Both the position numbers and the translations under genes were made by a program. A stretch of 64,000 bases of DNA from Morchella semilibera. Taxonomy: Eukaryota; Ascomycota; Pezizomycetes; Pezizales; Morchellaceae. The DNA is taken from assembly GCA_009192285.1 (NCBI GenBank), contig CM018604.1:248001-312000 (forward strand), read 5' to 3'. Positions 23,488 through 33,775 of the stretch are shown piece after piece. The notes under the pieces were generated by a model that did no database searches, was not told the DNA's origin, and saw only the letters and a program-made list of their open reading frames with translations. Position 1 is the first letter of the stretch, and each line of letters opens with the position of its first letter.

Positions 23488-25203
23488 ATGCAGCACTTTG
23501 ACCAAACGATGGATTTGAACGCAGCAATGAGGTTTGTCCTCTTTTCCTGCTCTACTACCCACGAAGATATAAATCTTCTCATCCTTTAGCTATTCGAGCG
23601 TATAGGACTAACATAAAGTTCCAGTGGCCACGGGCAAGATCCCGGGAATATCTTTTCTGAGAATGACTTCGCCGAAGATGCTTCTGTCGACAGTACCTCT
23701 GTCAGCAATGCTTCTTTCGGCGGTACCACTTGCGGCGGTACCTCTTTCGGCGGTACCTCTTTCGGCGATACCTCTTTCGGCGGTACCTCTTTCGGCGGTA
23801 CATCCTTCGACGGTACATCTTTCGACGGTACATCTGTCAGCGGTACATCTTTCGGCGGTACCTCTATCAATAATACCCCTTCCGAACATACCTCTTTCGA
23901 ACATACCCCTCTCGATCATACTTGTTTTGATCCTGCTTCTTTAGATCGTCCCTCTTTTGATCGTACCTCTTTTGATGATACAACTTTTGGTCATGCCTCT
24001 TTTAGTTCTTTTGATCATACCCCTCTTGATCATAGCCCTCTTGATCATACCCCCAGATCTTTTAACCAGAATTTTTTCGGTCCTCCCTCTCTCGGTCCCC
24101 CCTCTCCCGGTCCCCCCGGTCCTCCCTTTTTCAGCCCTGTCTCTTCTGTCCCTCCCTCTTTTGTCCCTCCCTCTTCTGTCCCTCCCTCTTCTGTCCCTCC
24201 CTCTTTTGGCCCTCCCTCTTTTGGCCTTCCCTCTTTTGGCCCTCCATCTTTTGACCCCCCTTTCGGTCCAGCCTCTTTCGACAATAATTCTGCCGGGTAT
24301 TATACTTTTAACGGATACACCGAATACGCCCACGGCGGCATCTCTACCAATAATCCCTTTACTACGGTGCTCGAAAACCCCAGAGGCAACATTATCAATC
24401 CCACCACCCTGCAGCTGCCTGCCGCCGCCGCCACCATCACTCCTCCGGCCACCGTCCCCTCCAGCCCCCCCGACCCCAGCACCCCCATTTATCTCCCCTT
24501 CAGCCCCTTCCTCCCACCAAACCCCCACCCCGCCCTCGACCTCCCAAAGGCCGGCCACTACACCCACCCCAACCTCTGCCACCAACTCAACATCACCCTC
24601 TCCACCCTCCACCTCCTCTTCAAGACCATCGCCGCCCAGCTGCCCGACCTCTTCGCTCTCAGCACCCCAGGCGCCTGCACCCACCTCAGCCAGGTCGCAT
24701 TCGACTACCGGTGCGCAGCGGTCCTCAGCAACGCCCGCTACGACGACGCCCACACGGCCTTCCTCATGTGCCGCGTCTACCTCGTTGTGCGCAAGCGCGC
24801 CATCGAGCAGAAGCGCCGCAACGCACAGTACGCCAAGGAGAGGTCCGTGGCGGCCGTGGCGAAGCGGGAGCTCGATCTTGCGTTTCTGGCCGACAGGTTC
24901 GACAGCCACGGCGCCAGCGTTGCGCGGCTGCGGAGCAAGATCGCGGGGCCGCTGCGTCAGGACCAGTGGCTCGGGGGGAGGCTCGAGAATCTCGAGGGGG
25001 CCTGGGCGGAGTTTGAGGGGGCGTGGAGGGAGAATGGTGGGTTCAGGGCCGGGGGGGATAGGCGTGGGCTTGATTTGGGGCCGCTCCTGAAGATGCAGGA
25101 GAAGCTTGGGGGCGCGGTTGAGGAGCTTGAGAGCGCGGTTAGTGCTTTCGAGGGGGGTGCGGCGGAGGGAATTGCTGGTGGGTTGGCAGGGAATACTGAT
25201 TAA
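23488..25203 (+). CDS. Pentapeptide-repeat hypothetical protein with helical C-terminal domain
   Basis: The reading frame that codes through 23619-25203 contains no ATG, so a first exon is needed. I propose 23488-23531 (MQHFDQTMDLNAAM...), an 87-bp intron with a CTAAC branch (GGACTAACATAAAG), and exon 2 at 23619-25203, joined in phase 2, giving 542 residues. Residues from about 45 to 125 are degenerate repeats of Ser-Phe-Gly-Gly-Thr (15-bp units, tct-ttc-ggc-ggt-acc), then His-Thr-Pro-Leu-Asp-like units. After those come Pro-Pro-Ser-Phe-Gly units to about residue 250. The C-terminal 270 residues are GC-rich and non-repetitive: a proline-rich linker, then a helical region with Cys and many Arg/Ala (FDYRCAAVLSNARYDDAHTA; RKRAIEQKRRNAQYAKERS) that may form a coiled coil. 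There is no signal peptide. I do not recognise the family. The weak GTTTGT donor is the least certain element. Long frames on the opposite strand are by-products of the repeats. Confidence 0.65.
23704..23940 (+). repeat. Coding minisatellite, degenerate 15-bp units
   Basis: About fifteen consecutive 15-bp units of the form TCTTTCGGCGGTACC, with variants (GATACC, GACGGTACA, GTCAGCGGTACA), are read as S-F-G-G-T pentapeptides. Similar 15-bp spacing continues at lower identity to about 24060. Confidence 0.9.
24079..24276 (+). repeat. Coding repeat encoding PPSxx units
   Basis: A second set of 15-bp units (CCTCCCTCTTTTGGC and variants) encodes Pro-Pro-Ser-Phe-Gly/Val pentapeptides in the same frame as the upstream minisatellite. 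Confidence 0.85.
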
Positions 25204-26254
25204 AAAGTATTCCAACCCTATATTGGTGAGTGTCTATCTATTCGCAGCTATGTTTAGAGTTTCTGGACTTTGACTGACCTTTATTGAAGTGATATCTAGT
25301 TGGGAAAGGTCAATATCTCGAAAGAAAACCCTCAACCTTTCCCTAACCACATCCAATCTCACCACCAGCAAGCATAAGAAATCTTATGCAATAAACAGTA
25401 GTTAGTTAAAATGGTAGTAGTAGTTGTAGCAATAAAAAAGTTTCCAATGTTCCAATAGTCTCTACCATTTCGACACTATCCAACATGCTCGCAGTATCTA
25501 CTAAAAGAAAGAAAAAAACAGTAATCCAATCATTACCCCCCCCCCTCAACCACGAGATTAGTTAAAACTCTTCTTTCCGTTAGCCGCTTCCACAATAAAC
25601 TTCCTAGTAGATAGTACTCCAAAAGTGGGATAGCGGGAGTATAATATTTAAACGCTGCCGTAATTACTTCTGCTAATAGTAGCTGGTATGTAGTTTCGAC
25701 TTTTGTGCCAAGGGATGCTGGTAGTCGACGCCAAGATTCAGGCATCCAACCGACCTGAGTGATAATTCATGATTCTCCAGTGCTAGCGATGCATCCCTAC
25801 AGTCGATATCACAAAAACATCCAATTGTAATTCGATGATTGACATGACTCAATATATATCAGAATTGATATGCTGACATACGTAAAATACCCATCGCTTC
25901 TGCTGCTCTAGAATGCGTGACATGTGTACCTACGTCCCAGATATTGATGAGCGGTCAATTAGCCCGATCCAGCCAGGTGCAGGCAGGCCAGCCAGACACC
26001 GGGCCGTTTTCAGGCCCAAGCTATCCCACAGTTTCATTTTCCAGGGGTGCCCTATCCTTCCGCGCGTTGAATAAACACCTCACCCCTCATGGCCGCTGTC
26101 GCTGTCTGCCTGCTTTCCCGCTGCCTAGATTCCACTTATACCCCTCCTCCTCTCTCTCTCTCTCCACCTTTCTCTCGACTCCATCCATCTCCACGACACT
26201 CCCCAATTGCCAAATCTCCAACCCCCTGGCTCGAGAGAGAGACTGATCAACAAG
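25204..26254. other. Intergenic interval
   Basis: No gene is supported. A (CT)n-rich leader at about 26140-26170 immediately precedes the tetraspanin gene and may be part of its promoter or 5' UTR. Confidence 0.45.
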
Positions 26255-27457
26255 ATGCCAAACTCCACAGCTCAAGAACTGTTGCGTAGGCTCACCTTCA
26301 ACCGGTCACCATTGATGACAACTCTGTGTTTGGTAAGATGGATTTACTTCTTCAATGTGGGGTGGATACTCATCTTGCGATAGGTGTCGACTGGCCTTGT
26401 CGCGCTCGCGGCGTACTTTTGGTATGCTGCTTAGCTGCCTTTCTTGGGCTTGTTTTTCAACGCTACGTGACTCTGACTGACCCATCAATGTGCCAATTGC
26501 AGGTCGGTAGTCGACAAACTGCAATTCCCAATCACTTCCGGGCTCGCTGAGACTGCTACTTTCCTGCCCGTAGCAAACTTTGCCGCCATACGCTACCTTA
26601 CCAAGACGCCGCGTAACTCCCAAAATGGGCGTCCTGAGTGGAGCATGAAAGCCGGGATCGTAAGAACCCCCCCCCCCTAGTACACTAGTAGTAGTCTATT
26701 TAATCGCTGACATGATTACTACTAGATCTCGATTCTACTTATAATAATCGATACTGTTGTCATGACACAGTCAATCAACAACATGCCAAAGGCTTCCATC
26801 GCCTGCCCACTCGAGCGCACGTGGCGCGCATGGTACCGTTCAAAGGATGCAGCACACATCAAGGCCGTACAGGAGGCATTTCATTGCTGCGGCTTCAACA
26901 CGTTCAAGGACGCCGCCTGGCCGTTCCCTGCCCCAGGGGTAGGCGCGGAAGCATGCTCGATCCAGAATAAGACGAGGACACCGTGCTATGCACCGTGGAG
27001 CCAGAAGCACCAGCTTTCGGCGAGCATCTTCATGATGGTCGCGGCAGTGACGCTGCTTAGCAAGGTATGCTAATTGTTCTAGGAAGGTCTTTGGGTGTAG
27101 TATCTTAACAGAGTACAGGGAATTATATTCGTTTCATACCGCATGAACAGCAGACAACCTCCGGCCCAGGGAAACCAGAGGTTGATCGCAGAGGGGACCA
27201 ACGGTGGGTCGCGGGACGAGGGATCGAGCCGGGCCGTTGCGGGGCTCAGAATCAGGCCTGATGAGAGGGCGAGAGGGTTGGGGGATGAAGATGATGATAT
27301 CGAGAGCATCGTTGACGAGAACTCAAGGCTGTTGAATAATGGAAGTGGTGTGAATTATGAAACACCCGCTCGGCTCGAGAGCGGCGAGAGGCCTATTCTG
27401 TCGGTTATGGATGATGGCGTCTGGCGTGATGAGTATGGAAGGGCAAATCCGAGATAG
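26255..27457 (+). CDS. Tetraspanin-like membrane protein
   Basis: Five exons (26255-26332, 26384-26421, 26503-26659, 26726-27064, 27119-27457) join in phase to encode 316 residues. Hydrophobic segments lie at about residues 21-39, 60-75 (weaker), 92-108 and 188-212. The extracellular loop between the last two carries the CCG motif (FHCCGFNTF) with three further cysteines (IACPL, EACSI, TPCYAP), the pattern expected for the disulphides of a large tetraspanin loop. A long hydrophilic C-terminal tail of about 100 residues follows, rich in Arg/Asp/Glu/Ser. Fungal tetraspanins organise plasma-membrane domains, and some are needed for appressorium or hyphal penetration; the exact paralogue cannot be named from here. 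The very short 38-bp second exon and a TG|G split codon are well supported by GTATGC and GCAG sites. Confidence 0.82.
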
Positions 27458-28246
27458 AGGTGGGGAGTAGTGCGTCTAGATGTGGTCGGTTCTGATGTGG
27501 AACAAGAGAAATATTTATGGCCACATGGTACTTGAGGTTCGTTTTTTTCGTGGTTTGGAGGTTCGCAGCCTCCAAAAAAATGAGGAGAGAGATTTTGGTA
27601 GATTGGCACACTGAAAAGTGCCTTTTAATCTGTAATCAGAGTTATAAGCTCAGAAAAATAAAAATAAAAATAAAGACTTGAGTCTCTTACTAGAAACCAG
27701 CTCCTTCCCATATACTGCTGCCTTGTAGTGGATTTTGTCATCTCCCATTGCCAATGTAGCCCTGCAGCACCCTGACGCAACTTAGATTGAGCTGGCTGCC
27801 TGAGATGCCATGTCCAGATATCGTTCGATGTCATGCAATAGCTCCTTCTAGTTTATTGGGTTTCTGTGGTTCATGCTATCCCAGATCGCACATGCAGATA
27901 ATCTTCCTCATTGGAGGGTTATGTACGTTATTAAAAATGGATATCTACCCTGGGCCTTCTAAACTATGGACTTTTGAGGTACCGCGAGGGAAGAGGATCC
28001 CTGGGTCGGGATGGAGAACAAGTGTTCTTGAAGAAAAAAAAAAAGCTGTCTGGGAGCAAAGCCAGACTACAGTATAGTGTGAGTTACATGTACCCGACAG
28101 AATTAAGACAACACCTCTCTCGGGCCAATTTAGCTTTTGCATCCGGTGGGCACGCCGCGCTGTGAAAATAAGCGGCTGTGAAAATAAGCGATATTGATTA
28201 CATCTGGGCATACATGTATAATGTATGCGCTCAGAAAACCAGGGCT

Positions 28247-28311
28247 CCGGAGCTATCATACTCCGGAGCTACCGAGCTCCGGAGCTACCAAACTCCGGCG
28301 CTGGCAGTACT
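28247..28311. repeat. 16-bp tandem repeat, four units
   Basis: Units begin at 28247, 28263, 28279 and 28295 with the core CCGGAGCT followed by ACC/ATC and a variable CT end. The core itself contains the palindrome CCGG next to AGCT, so the array can fold on itself. The last unit is diverged. Confidence 0.85.
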
Positions 28312-28315
28312 CAAT

Positions 28316-28345
28316 CACCACCACCACCACCACCACCACCACCAC
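28316..28345. repeat. (CAC)10 microsatellite
   Basis: Ten uninterrupted CAC triplets immediately follow the 16-bp tandem repeat. Confidence 0.9.
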
Positions 28346-30344
28346 TTATGTTCCGTTCCCTACCCAGCTACATGTAGTTATTGGCCTCCCACTGGCTGAC
28401 AGCGATAACTAATCGAGCCGATGGTTAAGGCTCGATACGAGCGCGGTAACTGACTGCCTTAATGTAATGTAATGGTTGAGCTGTGTGCGCACGCCTGTAC
28501 ACCGCAAGAGTCCCCGATATATATTTAATCCATCGCGGGGAATATAAGAGTTATATATGCCCTGTCAGTAATATCTGTCAGTAGGTAGGTAAATGCCGGC
28601 CCGCGCAAAAAGCAAATATTGGTGGCTTTGCTAGTAGATCTTATTATCGCTCGTATCAAATGATTAATAAATTCTGACCTCTCTATGAGCGCCGGTGAGT
28701 AAGATGAGATATATACATATCAGAGGGGAAGGAATATGAGTACAAGACTTCATGCGCAGAGCATTCCAGTATCTGGACTGCATGCATAGGCCTTTTGCAT
28801 TTGCCAGATATATACCGCTGTACTTCTACATGTTTGATACTTTGTATGCTTTCCGTTGCCTCCCACTTCTGCTCCTCATAATGTAGTTTTCTTTGTAGTG
28901 GGTGATCTAGGACCTGATGCGGCCACGCCCAGGTAGAGTACTGCCTTAGTACATGTAGGTCAGTGGCTTTAGCCATATCCCTAGTTGCCTAGAAGTTCCC
29001 CTGCATGAAAGATGGTCCTCTAGAGTATGATAGGTACCTGTATGTCAGGAACAAGTTTAACTTAGTCCGTAGTATAGATTGTCGGTATGGATATTCATGC
29101 ATGTTGGCGGCACGGGGGTGGAGGTTTGACGGTCTGGGGCCCACGTACTAATATACGTTAACACTGTCGTCGTCGCCGGACATTAATCGTTTTTGTAAAT
29201 ACTTGATGGGTCAGAGGGTTTAGGCAAGTAAAGACTTTACCCTGTTTGGTGGTAGAGCGGAATGTAGAGAGAGTAGAGATTGAAGGGTGCTGTCTCAGTT
29301 GTGGGCAGGGAGTACGTATACTTGCTTGACCATACGATACATCATGTAGGTACATGTCTTATGTACCTAGATCAGGGTGGGTTGACTGACCTGGCTGTTT
29401 ATATTCGATTTCGAAAATCTAGACACAGCTAATTAGAGGAATAGAGAGGTTTCGCAACTCGTGTATCTACCTGTTTCCACAGCGACCGCAGGGATGAAGC
29501 CGCCAAGTTAGTACAGGATGAGATACAGACTCTTAATGCTGCACGAAGTTAGTGAAGCATTAATACAGACTTAATTCATGTAAACAAACCACCTTGTTGG
29601 ACAGACTAGTACAATTCAAGGCATCACGCAGCCCAGAGTACAGATTAAATCTGCGAAACCTCTGATTTTTTCTCAAGCCCTCCACACCCCTGTAGATAGT
29701 ACAGCGTGAGCTGCGAAACCCCTCTAATGTTTGGATCCTGTAGTATCTGGGGCATATGCTTAGAACTGAACTGACCACTCGGGTCAAGCAGGTACATACA
29801 TGTACTGTAGAGAGAGATAGTATGAACCATTGGGGGCAACCCATATGCAGGCAGCTACGCAATTCCATTCACCACCACTGAAGTCTGTCCAACCCAATAG
29901 GATAAAACGCCCGTTCTGCATCATTCATTGTCTTTCAAGTGAACCCCCCCACCTACCACCACCACTCCCTCCACCCTCCTCTCCTTCCCCCATCCACACC
30001 CCTGCCCAGCCTGGCCAGGAATTTTTTTAACTTAAGCCTCACACGTCACTGGGTTGTCGGAACTGATCATCCCAGGATGCGATACGGATCTGTCTACTGG
30101 ACTGAACTAGACTTTTATTCTTCTGTAGTTAGGGATGCAATGTCTATGATCCCCGCACCCGGACCTGGAACTTGAAGAGTCCCGTACGTACATGTACACG
30201 CTCTTATGGAAGCCGGGGACCCGGAGTAATATATCAACTTAGGAGTAGAGTATGTAGAGTAGAGTAGAGTTGTAGACTAGTAGTGTAGTAGTACCTCTAG
30301 TACCTAGCTCCACTTCCGCTTCTTCCCATCCCATTAATTCCATT

Positions 30345-30412
30345 CCATCCATCCATCCATCCATCCCACTCCATCCCACTCCACTCCACTCCACTCCACT
30401 CCACTCCATCCA
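30345..30412. repeat. (CCAT)n and (CCACT)n compound microsatellite
   Basis: Five to six CCAT units pass into a CCACT/CCATC tract of nine or more units. The tract lies about 440 bp before the PhoD-type gene. Confidence 0.85.
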
Positions 30413-30732
30413 TGCACGTGTGCGAACAGAGACTAATCGGAGAGGAGAAGAATAAGAAGAAGAATAGGAGTAGGAATAGGAATAGGGAATAAGAACTGCC
30501 ACACACCCATCCGTTGCCTATCCCTCATATTACTACTACTGCTGCTACTGATACAACTGCCTACTACAACTACAGGAGAGCTATGTGGCTTTCTGGATGA
30601 TACTCAGGTCACCTTCGGATTTAGGTAGTCTATCAGCCCAGTCTTAATACTTTGCAGCTACCTTTGGAGGATCCATCCTGAGAGTGTGGTCTTTTTTTTT
30701 TCTTTATCCGCTGCCTCTGGGTGAAGAGAGGT

Positions 30733-30752
30733 TTTATATATATATATATATA
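30733..30752 (+). promoter_or_regulatory. (TA)n / TATA region of the PhoD-type phosphatase gene
   Basis: A TATATATA tract lies about 105-120 bp upstream of the ATG at 30855, the same spacing seen for other genes here. Confidence 0.4.
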
Positions 30753-30854
30753 ATATATACAGACCCCCTCTCCCCCCACACATCCACCATTTTACTACGT
30801 CGGCGGTGGCACCGGTGATATAGCAGACGGCTATCAAAATATCTATTATCCATC

Positions 30855-32859
30855 ATGATGACGGGGCTCATTGGTCTTCTTCTTCTGGCACTCGTCCAAC
30901 TATCTCTCGCCGAAAATCTCAACTACCGTTCCCCCTCAACCAACCACCCCGCCTACGAAATCCCCCAGGCCAGCAGCAACCCCCTCACCAAGAGGTCCAC
31001 CCCTCAACCCAGCGCCCTCACCTTCACTCACGGCGTCGCCAGCGGCGACCCCTACGCCACCTCCGTCATCCTCTGGACCCGCGCCGTCCCCCCAGGTGTC
31101 GACTCCACCAAGCACAACTACCGCGGGGCATCTGCCTCTACTCGGGTCTGCGTGGCCTGGGAGATCTCTGAGACGGATGACTTTGGGAGCGTTGTTGATG
31201 GTGGGGAGACGGAGACCTCGGGCGAGGTGGACTTTACGGTGAAGGTGGAGGCGAAGGGACTCGAACCGTTCACGATCTACTGGTATCGATTTAGATCGTG
31301 CGGCGGGGGAACAGACGTCAGTGATGTGGGGCGCACAAAGACGATCCCGGCGGAGGATGATGAGGTGCCGGGAGGGATAAGATTTGCGGTGTATTCATGT
31401 GCGAATTATGCGGAGGGGTATTTTAACGCCTATGGGAACGTTGCGAGGAAGGACTCGGTGGATTATGTGTTGCACCTTGGGTATGATTGCGCCATACATA
31501 CATTTCTTTTTCCCCTCAAAGGCAATAATTTTTAACCAATGATATTAATACTAACTGCTAAAACAACAACAGAGACTACATCTATGAGCTCCCCCTCCCA
31601 ATAGTGCTCAAGGAACGGATCCCCAAACCATACAAAGAAGCCATCCAACTCCGTGACTACCGGCTCCGCATCGCCACTTACCGCACTGATGAGGACCTCC
31701 TCCTCAACCACCAGCTCTTTCCTTGGATCCCAGTCTGGGACGACCACGAGGTCGCCAATAACGGATACACCACCGGTAGCACGGCCTCTCAGGTCTGGAT
31801 GTACCTCGAATGGACGTCCTGGGAGCAGCGCATGCACAATGGAATCCGCGCGTACTTTGAATGGATGCCAATTCGACAAGTCGCAGCCGACGACTCTCTC
31901 AGGTAAGACCCTCTCCCCCCTAACTCCCCTCTACCCTCCCCTCCGTGGCCCCCACCCGCCGCGTAATGCACTACTAAAACCACCCCAGGATCTGGCGCAA
32001 CTTTAAATTCGGCAAACTCGCCGATCTCATAATGCTTGACACGCGCTACTATTCTCGCGACGCCGGCAGCGAATCACCCTCCGTCATCAGCGCCCCCTCC
32101 CGCTCCATTATGGGGTCCGAGCAAGAATCATGGCTCTTTGACCGGCTAGCCGAGTCGCAGGGGCGCAACGCCACCTGGAAGCTCCTCGGCCAGCAGATAC
32201 AGTTCTCGAACCTCAACGAGTCGGCTATCACCTGGTCCAAGGATGCGCCACTGTACTACGACGGCTGGTCGGGCTATCGCGCGAATCGCCGCCGTGTGCT
32301 GGACAAGATTGTCGAGTACCAGGTGGAAAACACGGTGGTGCTGACAGGGGACTATCATACGTTGTGGACGGCGGAGCTGACGTGGGATGATGAGAGGGGG
32401 TATGAGCCTATGGGCGGGAACGGGTCGTTGGGGATTGAGCTGGCGGTCACGTCGGTGACGAGCTCGTGTGGTGAGTGGCTAACCCCTCCATGATCATTGA
32501 CCCCTGATTACCAACTAACACCCGCCCACCTAGGCTACGGAGCACTCTCCTACGACGACGCGCTCACCGTCGCCGCAAACATGGTCGCCGACAACGCCGA
32601 GCTCAAATGGGCCGAGGGCTACTACCGCGGGTACTTTGAGCTGACGCTGACACCCGACAACCTGGCGGCGCAGTACTTTTCGATCCCGGACATACTCACG
32701 CGCAACTCGGACGAGCTCAAAGTGGCTAGATGGGAGTCGGAGGCGGGGAGCAACCGCTTCAAGAGGCCGTTTGGGAGGCCGACGGTGGGTGCGCTGCAGG
32801 GCGAGATCAGGGAGTGGGCGATGCCGGGGGTGAGGGGGGAGAGGGAACGGAGGAGGTGA
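30855..32859 (+). CDS. Secreted PhoD-type alkaline phosphatase / phosphodiesterase
   Basis: Four exons (30855-31480, 31573-31902, 31989-32470, 32534-32859) join in phase to give 587 residues. Residues 1-19 are a signal peptide (MMTGLIGLLLLALVQLSLA). A Kex2-type KR occurs near residue 47. The N-terminal PhoD domain starts at TFTHGVASGDPYATSVILWT. The metallophosphatase core follows with FAVYSCANY, VLHLGDYIYE, WIPVWDDHEVANN, LIMLDTRYYSRD and VLTGDYHTLW. These supply the metal-binding Asp, Asn, Cys and His positions of the family. The enzyme hydrolyses phosphate mono- or diesters outside the cell or in the wall and usually responds to phosphate limitation; no such control is visible in the sequence. 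Codon use is strongly GC-ending. The C-terminus extends about 60 residues past the core with no GPI-type hydrophobic tail. Confidence 0.9.
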
Positions 32860-33441
32860 TGACACTGTTATTGATGACGGGGGTAATGTTTTTTGGGGGG
32901 TGCATTGGACTACTATAGTCATATCCGTGACTACTCTTTTGGTTTATTTTTATTACTCTTTCATTACATTACTACTCCTTTACGGTTCTTGAGAAAAGGA
33001 CTTTGGCGTTTTCGGTGGGGGATGGCATGGGTTATATATAGAGGTAATCAGGGGGGAGAGTGAGGGGACTGAATTGAATGTCATGATCACGAATGTATTG
33101 TATCTTCTATCTAGATATCTATAGTTTAGTAGCTAGGAATAATCTGTCTCTGCTCTTGCCTTGCGTTAATGGGTTGTTTGGCTGTGTTTACTACCACCAC
33201 CAACCACATCAGCCCTCCATCACCACACCTCACCCGACCCCATCTCCATCACAAAGTCTCACTCTCACTATACACGTTCATACAAATGCAAACACAGGCC
33301 CCATGTCCGGGAGGGAGGGAGAGAGAGATAGAGGGATTACATAACCCAGATCCAGATTAGCGAGCCGATAAGAGTTAGCCCCGCTCTTGCTTGATTCGAT
33401 CCTCGGCTCGTCGCACCTCCGGCCAGAGACAGAGAAAGTGT

Positions 33442-33473
<32 letters not shown>

Positions 33474-33775
33474 CAGAGACAGAGACAGTGAGAAGACAGA
33501 CATGCAGAAGACAGAATACCAACAGGCAGAATACAGACATGTGGGCCGAGGCAATACACAACTCCACTCAAGACGAGTGAGGTGGCATGTATGTATTGGA
33601 CTTAGGAGACTCTACACTACATACACTCAAGAGCTGTCCTTTTTCTTTTTCATGCAAGAGCTAGCTTAGCTGGCAGCGAGTGGACCATCCGCCAGCACTA
33701 CTTGAGGGCCACCCCCCCTCCCTCCCCCCCGCGCCCCTTCTCCCTCAGAACCCCCCCCCCAAAAGCACCAACAGC
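32860..33775. other. Intergenic interval with purine repeat
   Basis: No gene. An (ACAGAG)n purine-rich microsatellite lies at about 33450-33489, and C-rich runs at 33709-33765 lead directly into the esterase start. Confidence 0.5.
33450..33489. repeat. (ACAGAG)n microsatellite
   Basis: Imperfect GACAGAGACAGAG units span about 40 bp within a longer GA-rich tract. Confidence 0.85.

Larger units (their letters stand above)
27458..30730. other. Gene-poor interval of 3.3 kb with tandem repeats
   Basis: No coding sequence is supported. It holds two copies of a GCTGTGAAAATAAGCG unit (about 28158-28190), a 16-bp tandem repeat (28247-28311), a (CAC)10 tract, six TACATGTA palindromes and pentanucleotide repeats at 30345-30412. 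Confidence 0.5.

Noticed and set aside
23957-25090. A 377-codon plus-strand open frame starting MIVPLLMIQL
   Set aside because: It reads the repeats out of frame as Leu/Pro/Ser low complexity and loses all sense in the C-terminal region where another frame is coherent.
23941-25215. A 424-codon open frame on the minus strand, rich in Arg-Gly-Glu repeats
   Set aside because: It is the mirror of the 15-bp coding repeats and the GC-rich domain of the plus-strand gene; the plus frame has non-repetitive codon structure and a natural stop.
28247-28345. CRISPR-like tandem repeats
   Set aside because: The units are contiguous without spacers and the genome is eukaryotic.
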